This document shows, in pieces, positions 38,714 through 43,722 of a stretch of 43,722 bases of DNA. Origin of the DNA: Chloroflexota bacterium (GTDB lineage: Bacteria; Chloroflexota; Limnocylindria; QHBO01). The stretch spans positions 1-43,722 of the forward strand of contig JACDEL010000016.1 of the NCBI GenBank assembly GCA_013816405.1. Direction: 5' to 3'. The notes under the pieces were generated by a model. That model ran no database searches. It was not told the DNA's origin and saw only the letters and a program-made list of their open reading frames with translations. The position numbers and the translations under genes were made by a program. The stretch's first letter is position 1. Each line of letters starts with the position of its first letter.

Positions 38714-39525
38714 TTCCGCATCCCCATGGTGAGTCCCGCTATCAGGTAACGCTGGAAGATCAAGTAGACGATCACGGCGGGCAGGGCGCTCACCAGCGAG
38801 CCAGCCATGAGGACCGGGATGTTGATGACGCGCGAGCTCTGCAAGGTGGCCAGCCCGACGGTGATCGTACGCACGTCGGGGTACTGGAGGAACAGCAGAC
38901 CGATGAGCAGGTCGTCCCAGATCTGGATGAACTGGAGCACGGCCACGGTCACGATCGCCGGCTTGGCGAGCGGCAGCATGACGCGCCGGAAGACCTGGAA
39001 GTAGGAGGCGCCGTCGATGATCGACGCCTCGATGAGCTCGGAGGGCACGCCGCGGAAATAGGTCGTCATGAGGAACGTCGCGAACGGGGCGCCCAGCGCG
39101 GCGTAGACCAGGATCGCGCCCTCGAACTTGTTCACCAGCCCGGCCTGGGCGATGTTCACGTACTCCGGGATGATGATCGACTGGAGCGGGATCATCATGC
39201 CGCCGACGATCGCCAGCAGGACGAAGGTGCGGCCCGAGTAGCGCAGCTTGGCAAAGGCGAAGCCGCCCATGGTGCTGACCACCAGGATGATCGCCAGCGC
39301 GCTCAGCGTGACAATGGTCGAGTTCAGCAGCTGCTGGCCGACCGGAAGAACGTCGAACAGGCCCGCCCAGCTGTCGAGGCTGAACCCCGACTTCGTCACG
39401 TACTGGCTTTGCGAGCGCAGGGACACTTGGAGCATGAAGTAGAACGGGTACAGCATCACCACCGCGACGACGGACAGGATCGCGAAGGTGAGGCCGCGGC
39501 CGAAGCGCCGGCGCAGATTCGCCAT
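38710..39525 (-). CDS. sugar ABC transporter permease (MalG-type)
   Basis: The 271-aa protein has six membrane segments and the EAA loop EASIIDGASYFQVFRRVMLP that docks the ATPase. GMMIPLQSIIIPEYVNIAQA is typical of carbohydrate uptake (CUT1) permeases. It pairs with the permease gene two bases upstream. No ATPase gene is in the window; CUT1 systems often share one encoded elsewhere. Confidence 0.92.
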   Translation of the reverse strand: MANLRRRFGRGLTFAILSVVAVVMLYPFYFMLQVSLRSQSQYVTKSGFSLDSWAGLFDVLPVGQQLLNSTIVTLSALAIILVVSTMGGFAFAKLRYSGRTFVLLAIVGGMMIPLQSIIIPEYVNIAQAGLVNKFEGAILVYAALGAPFATFLMTTYFRGVPSELIEASIIDGASYFQVFRRVMLPLAKPAIVTVAVLQFIQIWDDLLIGLLFLQYPDVRTITVGLATLQSSRVINIPVLMAGSLVSALPAVIVYLIFQRYLIAGLTMGMRK

Positions 39526-39527
39526 TC

Positions 39528-40466
39528 TCAGTCCTCGCGGCTGCGCAGGACGCGCTGTTGGAGGAGGCTGATGACGAAGACGACCGCGAAGAGCACGACA
39601 CCGATGGCGGCGGCATAGCCGAACGCGCCCTGCGCGAAGGCCTTCTGGTAGACGAAGAACTCGAGGGTGGTGGTGCCGTAGCCCGGGCCGCCGGTGGTCA
39701 TCACGAAGATGAGGCTGAAAAGGGCGGTGAAGCCGGTGATCAGCGTCAGGATGAAGGCGAACTGGATGAACCGCATCAGCAGCGGGATGGTGATGAAGCG
39801 GAAGATCGCGATGGTCCCCGCGCCGTCCATGCGCGCGGCGTCGTAGACGTCCTGGTCGAGCGTGGCCATGCCGGTGATGAAGATGATCGTGTTCGTGCCG
39901 AAGACCGACCAGATGAACGTCAGGCTGACGGCCAGCATGGCGGTGTACTCGTTCGTCAGCGCATCGGTCCGGACGCCCGGCCCGAAGACGGCCAGCAGGT
40001 CGTTGAGGATCCCGCGGCCGGCGAAGAAGCGGGCCGCCACCATCCCGATCACGACCCACGAGACAGCCGTTGGCAGGAAGTAGATCGAGCGGAAGACGCG
40101 CCAGCCCAGCACGTGCTGGTGGAGCAGGAACGCGACGGCCAGCGGGATGAGGATTGCGAATGGGATCGCAAGCAAGAGCAGCAGGTTGTTCAGGACGACA
40201 CGCCAGAAAACCGGGTCGCTGACGAGCGACCGGTAGTTCCCCAGACCGACGAACGTCGAGGTGATGCCGTTCCACTTCGTGAGGCTGTAGTAGACGGTCT
40301 GGGCGATCGGCAGGAAGATGAGCGCGCCGGTCAGCACGATGACGGGCAGGCTGAACAGGATGCCGGCACGGCGTTCCGCCGCCTTCAGCGGGCCGGGCCC
40401 CCGGGAAACACCGTTCACCTTGCGGAAACGGGGCCACCGAACGAGAGCCCGGCTCAACATGGCCAT
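39528..40466 (-). CDS. sugar ABC transporter permease (MalF-type)
   Basis: The 312-aa protein has six membrane helices and the EAA-type loop DAARMDGAGTIAIFRFITIP. The SLTKWNGITSTFVGLGNYRS stretch after helix 1 is standard for CUT1 MalF-like subunits. The N-terminal 35 residues are basic. It partners the MalG-type permease and the binding lipoprotein. Confidence 0.92.
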   Translation of the reverse strand: MAMLSRALVRWPRFRKVNGVSRGPGPLKAAERRAGILFSLPVIVLTGALIFLPIAQTVYYSLTKWNGITSTFVGLGNYRSLVSDPVFWRVVLNNLLLLLAIPFAILIPLAVAFLLHQHVLGWRVFRSIYFLPTAVSWVVIGMVAARFFAGRGILNDLLAVFGPGVRTDALTNEYTAMLAVSLTFIWSVFGTNTIIFITGMATLDQDVYDAARMDGAGTIAIFRFITIPLLMRFIQFAFILTLITGFTALFSLIFVMTTGGPGYGTTTLEFFVYQKAFAQGAFGYAAAIGVVLFAVVFVISLLQQRVLRSRED

Positions 40467-40529
40467 GACGGTTACGGACCGCGAGCTGGGCCGCCGCGCC
40501 AGCTGCCCGACCCGCGTTCTTGGCTGCCC

Positions 40530-41852
40530 TTACTGGTACGAGTTACCGCGACGGTCGTCAGGCAGCTCCATCAGCGTGTCGTGCATGTTCTTCATCGCGT
40601 CCTCGACCGACATCGACCCGCCGAACGCGGCGTTCAGCACCTGCGTGCCGGCGTCGCTCACCTCGGGCTGGATCACGTTGTCGATCATCGGGTAGCGGGT
40701 GAAGCTCTGCTCCGCCGCGAAGCTCAGGAGCTTCTTGGCCATCCGCTCATCCGTTGAGAAGCCGTCCTTTGCCGGGATCAGGCCGGCAGCCGCAACGATC
40801 GGCTGTGCCTCATCCGAGGCGAGGAACGCGAGGAAGGCGGCCGCCTGCTCCTTGTGCTGGGAGTAGGTCGTCATGGAGAAGCCGTCGCCGCCGTACTCGA
40901 CGACGCCCTTCACCGGCTCCGGGCTGAACGGCGGCACGAAGACGTCGACCTTGTCGCCCATCTCCTGCTGGAACTGGGCGATCGACCAGGTGCCTTCCAT
41001 CGTCATGGCGGCATCGCCGGCGATGAACTGCGCCACCGAATCCTGGTTGGTGAGGACGTCCTGGTTCGTGCATCCCTTAGTGAACAGCGAGGCCCACTTC
41101 GAAACCTGGTCGAGGATGGCCGGATCGGTCCAGCTCGTCTCACCGGTGTACAGCTTCTTCCAGTCCTCCGGGGAGTAGATCATCATCAGGTAGCTGAAGT
41201 CGTACCACGGGTAGAAGCCGCCGCCGAGCGCCTGCCCGCCGGTGCCGTACACGAACGGCGTGATGTTCTTGGCCTTCAGCTTGGTGCAGGCGTCGAACAG
41301 CTCGTCCCAGGTGGTCGGGAACTTGTCCGGGTCGAGCCCGGCCTGGGTGAACAGCTCCTTGTTGTAGAAGCCGTTGTAGAACTGGACTTCCAGCGGCACG
41401 ACCAGCACCCCGTCGTCCGGGTTGAAGTTCAGGGAGCTGTACTCGATGCCCTTGAGCTTCTTCAGTTCGTCAACCGGGATGTAGCTGTTCAGCGGCTCGA
41501 GGTAGTCCTTGTACTTCAGGTCGAAGAGGCCGGTCCACTGCACGGCGATGTCAGGACCGGTCTTCGGGATGGCAGCCGCCTGGAGCAGGTCGAAGTAGTT
41601 GTCCGCCGGCTGGCTGACGACATTGATCTTGATCTGCGGGTACTTCGCCTCGAAGGCCTTCACCAGGTTCTGCGTGGCGACGGCATTTGCCTCGGTCCCG
41701 TAGTTGTGCCAGAGCGTGAGCTCGGCCGCTGCGAGCCCGCCGGATCCGGATGCTGACGCGGACGCGCTGGACCCCGGGCTCGAGGTGGTCCCACCGCATC
41801 CCACCACCACAACCATGAGGACCGCGATGACGGCACCTAGCTTGCGGTTCAA
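40530..41852 (-). CDS. sugar ABC transporter substrate-binding lipoprotein
   Basis: TTG 41852 has AGGAG seven bases upstream and begins the lipoprotein signal (VVVVGC, Cys 19); the longer open frame has no such support. After a Ser/Ala/Gly linker the 440-aa product is a type I sugar-binding protein: LTLWHNYGTEANAVATQNLV, FEAKYPQIKINVVSQPADNY, GPDIAVQWTGLFDLKYKDYL, TTWDELFDACTKLKAKNITP and GDAAMTMEGTWSIAQFQQEM. The sugar cannot be named. First gene of the minus-strand operon. Confidence 0.93.
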   Translation of the reverse strand: MNRKLGAVIAVLMVVVVGCGGTTSSPGSSASASASGSGGLAAAELTLWHNYGTEANAVATQNLVKAFEAKYPQIKINVVSQPADNYFDLLQAAAIPKTGPDIAVQWTGLFDLKYKDYLEPLNSYIPVDELKKLKGIEYSSLNFNPDDGVLVVPLEVQFYNGFYNKELFTQAGLDPDKFPTTWDELFDACTKLKAKNITPFVYGTGGQALGGGFYPWYDFSYLMMIYSPEDWKKLYTGETSWTDPAILDQVSKWASLFTKGCTNQDVLTNQDSVAQFIAGDAAMTMEGTWSIAQFQQEMGDKVDVFVPPFSPEPVKGVVEYGGDGFSMTTYSQHKEQAAAFLAFLASDEAQPIVAAAGLIPAKDGFSTDERMAKKLLSFAAEQSFTRYPMIDNVIQPEVSDAGTQVLNAAFGGSMSVEDAMKNMHDTLMELPDDRRGNSYQ

Positions 41853-42057
41853 CCCCTGACTCCTTTCCTGCGGACCGCCGGCGTCCATCGGACGGTTCGC
41901 CCAGAGCGACCCAGCTTCCGGGTCGCTCTCCTCCGTCGCCCCCCGCCCAACCTGTCCGCCCCGCTCCACGAGGCTCTCCCGCGCGTCCCGTTGACCGAGC
42001 CGGCGGACGCAGCCGGGCGCGGCGCGGGACGTTGCGATACTACGCCGCGCTCAGGCC

Positions 42058-42084
42058 GAAACGCAAGCCTTTCGTGCAGAAACG
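42058..42084. promoter_or_regulatory. candidate DeoR operator
   Basis: GAAACG occurs at 42058 and 42079, 21 bases apart (two helical turns), with CTTTCG, its near-complement, at 42069 between them. It lies in the divergent gap just upstream of the aldolase promoter. Confidence 0.4.
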
Positions 42085-42095
42085 TGCTGTGTTGC

Positions 42096-42125
42096 TTGAC
42101 CGAACGATCATGAAGTGGATAGGAT
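42096..42125 (+). promoter_or_regulatory. promoter of the aldolase-kinase operon
   Basis: TTGACC (42096-42101), 18 bases, TAGGAT (42120-42125). About 80 bases of leader precede the GTG at 42206. Confidence 0.5.
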
Positions 42126-42205
42126 TCGAACAGCGTTCAGAACACCGCGCGGTGCCGCGAGTGCAGCCGCCCGGCGAGCAAGCACAGGAATGGGAGGCGA
42201 ACGCC

Positions 42206-43018
42206 GTGGCCACCGGCGAAGAGATCCGTCTGGCGCGCCTGTTCGACGGCTCGACTGCCGTCGTGGTCGCCGTGGACCACGGGCTGTACAACGGGCCGCG
42301 GCCCGGCTTCAATGACCTGCCGGCCGTGACCATGCGCCTGAGCGGGGCGGATGCAATCCTGCTCAGCCCCGGCATGGCCGCGCACGTCGGGAATGCCTTC
42401 AAGCGGCGCGGCGCACCGGCCATGATGGTCCGGCTGAATTGGGGCACGCAGTACGCGACCCAGTGGGGCTACCACGAGAGCCGCAGCGTCCCGGTCATCT
42501 CCGCGGCGGACGCGGTGGCGCTCGGGGCGGATATCGTGCTCGTGGGGATGTCGATCAAGACCGGATCTGAGGCGGTCGATGCCGAGAACGTGGAAGTCGT
42601 TGCGCGAGCCGTCGCCGAGAAGCGACGTGCCGGCGTCCCGATCATCGGTGAGGTGTACCCCGCCGGACACGAGGATCTCTCACCGGAGGAGCGTCACGAG
42701 CAGATCGCCATCGGCTGTCGGATCGTCGCGGAGCTGGGCGTCGACGTGGTCAAGACCTTCTTCACCGGGGAGCGCTTCGCCGAGATCGCGGCGGCGACAC
42801 CCGTCCCCGTCCTTGCCCTGGGCTCGAAGAAGCTCCCCGAGGAGCGCGACGCGCTGCGGCTTGCGGCGGAGGCCATCGGCACCGGAGCGCGCGGCGTGGT
42901 CTTCGGGCGCAACGTCATCCAGGCCCGTGACCCCGAGTCCTTCCTCCAGGCGCTGCGCGCCGTCGTCAAGGAGAGCGTCGATCCCGACGAGGCGGCCGAA
43001 CGGTTCGGGATCTCCTAG
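42206..43018 (+). CDS. class I aldolase, DhnA/LsrF-type
   Basis: GTG 42206 has GGAGG eight bases upstream; the longer frame would include promoter sequence. The 270-aa TIM-barrel protein has VVAVDHGLYNGPRPGFNDLP, GADIVLVGMSIKTGSEAVDA, IIGEVYPAGHEDLSPEERHE and the probable Schiff-base Lys 183 in VDVVKTFFTGERFAEIAA, then a phosphate-binding ARGVVFGRNVIQ. DhnA-type enzymes cleave fructose-bisphosphate or, as LsrF, act on phosphorylated AI-2 products. A kinase 15 bases downstream would supply a phosphorylated substrate. Confidence 0.85.
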   Translation: MATGEEIRLARLFDGSTAVVVAVDHGLYNGPRPGFNDLPAVTMRLSGADAILLSPGMAAHVGNAFKRRGAPAMMVRLNWGTQYATQWGYHESRSVPVISAADAVALGADIVLVGMSIKTGSEAVDAENVEVVARAVAEKRRAGVPIIGEVYPAGHEDLSPEERHEQIAIGCRIVAELGVDVVKTFFTGERFAEIAAATPVPVLALGSKKLPEERDALRLAAEAIGTGARGVVFGRNVIQARDPESFLQALRAVVKESVDPDEAAERFGIS

Positions 43019-43033
43019 GAGGCTGGCGGGCCG

Positions 43034-43722
43034 ATGACCTACGTGATCGGCGTCGACGCCGGCACCACCGCGCTGAAGGCCGGCGTCTTCGGTCCTGACG
43101 GCTCTACGCTCGCCGTCGCCGGCGAGGGGTACCAGCTCGCCACGCCCGCACCCGACCGCGCGGAGCTCGACCCGGAGCGCTTTTGGCGGGCACTCGTCAA
43201 CGCCTGCCGTCACGCGCTAGACGACGCGGGCGTTCCGCGCAGCGAGGTCGACGCCATTGCCGTGTCGAGCCAGGGCGAGACGGTGACGCCGGTCGACGCG
43301 GACGGGCAGCCCATCGGTCCATCCGTCATCTGGCTCGACAACCGGGCGCGCGCCGAGGCGCGCGAGCTCGCAGCGCGGTTCGATGCCGCCACGGTGTACG
43401 CCACGACCGGCGTGCCGGATGTGAACCCGACGTGGACCGCCAGCAAGATCCTGTGGTGGCGACGTCATGAGCCGGAGCTGTTCGCGCGGGCCGCGAAGTT
43501 CCTGCTCGTCGAGGATCTGCTCCTCCACCGCCTGACGGGTCGCTTCGTGACCGAGGGCGGCATCCAGTGCACGACACTCCTCTACGACATCCGGGCGCAC
43601 ACCTGGTGGCAGCCGATGCTCGACGCCCTCGAGATCGACGCCGGACGGCTCGGGGAGATCGCCGCGCCGGGCGCCGTGGTGGGCACGCTGCGGGCGGAAG
43701 CGGCCGAGGCGCTTGACCTGCC
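43034..43722 (+). CDS. FGGY-family carbohydrate kinase (partial, runs off the window)
   Basis: ATG 43034, with AGGAGG upstream, opens a frame still open at the window end (about 229 residues). It has the phosphate-1 motif VIGVDAGTTALKAGVFGPDG, then IAVSSQGETVTPVDADGQPI and SVIWLDNRARAEARELAARF, all typical of the FGGY N-terminal half (xylulokinase, gluconokinase, LsrK). VPDVNPTWTASKILWWRRHE and ITS-like KFLLVEDLLLHRLTGRFVTE follow. It phosphorylates a sugar or polyol before the aldolase acts. Confidence 0.9.
   Translation, partial: MTYVIGVDAGTTALKAGVFGPDGSTLAVAGEGYQLATPAPDRAELDPERFWRALVNACRHALDDAGVPRSEVDAIAVSSQGETVTPVDADGQPIGPSVIWLDNRARAEARELAARFDAATVYATTGVPDVNPTWTASKILWWRRHEPELFARAAKFLLVEDLLLHRLTGRFVTEGGIQCTTLLYDIRAHTWWQPMLDALEIDAGRLGEIAAPGAVVGTLRAEAAEALDL

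Noticed and set aside
37904-40437. Two 570-575-aa minus frames apparently fusing a permease with DeoR or two permeases
   Set aside because: The extra N-terminal parts are out-of-frame readings of the neighbouring permease genes. The true starts (38713, 39525) overlap or adjoin the preceding stops.

Overview
The window is high-GC bacterial chromosome. Several genes start within 6-9 bases of a TAnnnT -10 box (leaderless initiation), there are many lipoproteins, and GTG or TTG starts are common. No taxonomic marker such as 16S rRNA is present. The mix suggests a free-living, soil or freshwater Chloroflexota-like (possibly Limnocylindria-type) or actinobacterium-like organism; this is inference.

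Layout. (1) 1-16.6 kb is loosely packed accessory sequence. It holds small hypothetical proteins, an ice-binding-fold (DUF3494) surface protein, lipoproteins, a cupin/SnoaL pair divergent from a LuxR regulator, a methyltransferase + FAD oxidoreductase operon divergent from a TetR regulator, a very large adenylate-cyclase/AAA/TPR signalling protein, a secreted beta-rich protein and a SnoaL-like protein. Two pairs of long direct repeats (about 125 bp and 84 bp) bracket gene blocks, and a 27-bp repeat recurs at gene ends. (2) 16.9-20.3 kb, minus strand: sufB, two small ORFs (one is the C-terminal tail of a LeuC/aconitase), a poly-cysteine 23-residue ORF, a DUF4395-thioredoxin protein and a cupredoxin lipoprotein. 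The poly-Cys ORF is followed by mutually exclusive hairpins, a layout expected of a cysteine-sensing attenuator. (3) 20.4-22.4 kb: a SipW/ER-type signal peptidase with three secreted substrates that share a motif near the cleavage site. (4) 22.6-31.9 kb: a DUF885-like metallopeptidase, then rsgA, an MBL hydrolase, an AMP-ligase/ACP/acyltransferase fusion, lgt, a membrane protein, a radical SAM enzyme resembling the tetraether-lipid-synthase family, and another small membrane protein. This looks like a membrane-lipid module. (5) 31.9-33.6 kb: a cNMP-binding protein and several small stress-type proteins, including a 48-residue lmo0937-type membrane protein. (6) 33.6-36.7 kb: an integrated element that begins with the 5' half of tRNA-Gly(CCC), cut just after the anticodon, and carries an HTH protein, an XRE regulator and a tyrosine integrase. 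(7) 36.9-43.7 kb: a sugar uptake and catabolism locus with a mutarotase-like protein, DeoR regulator, two ABC permeases and a binding lipoprotein, divergent from a DhnA/LsrF-type aldolase and an FGGY kinase that runs off the window.

The most interesting items are the poly-Cys attenuator, the candidate membrane-spanning-lipid cluster, the dedicated signal-peptidase cassette, and the repeat-bracketed gene cassettes. All assignments come from reading the sequence and from remembered family motifs; no database search was run.
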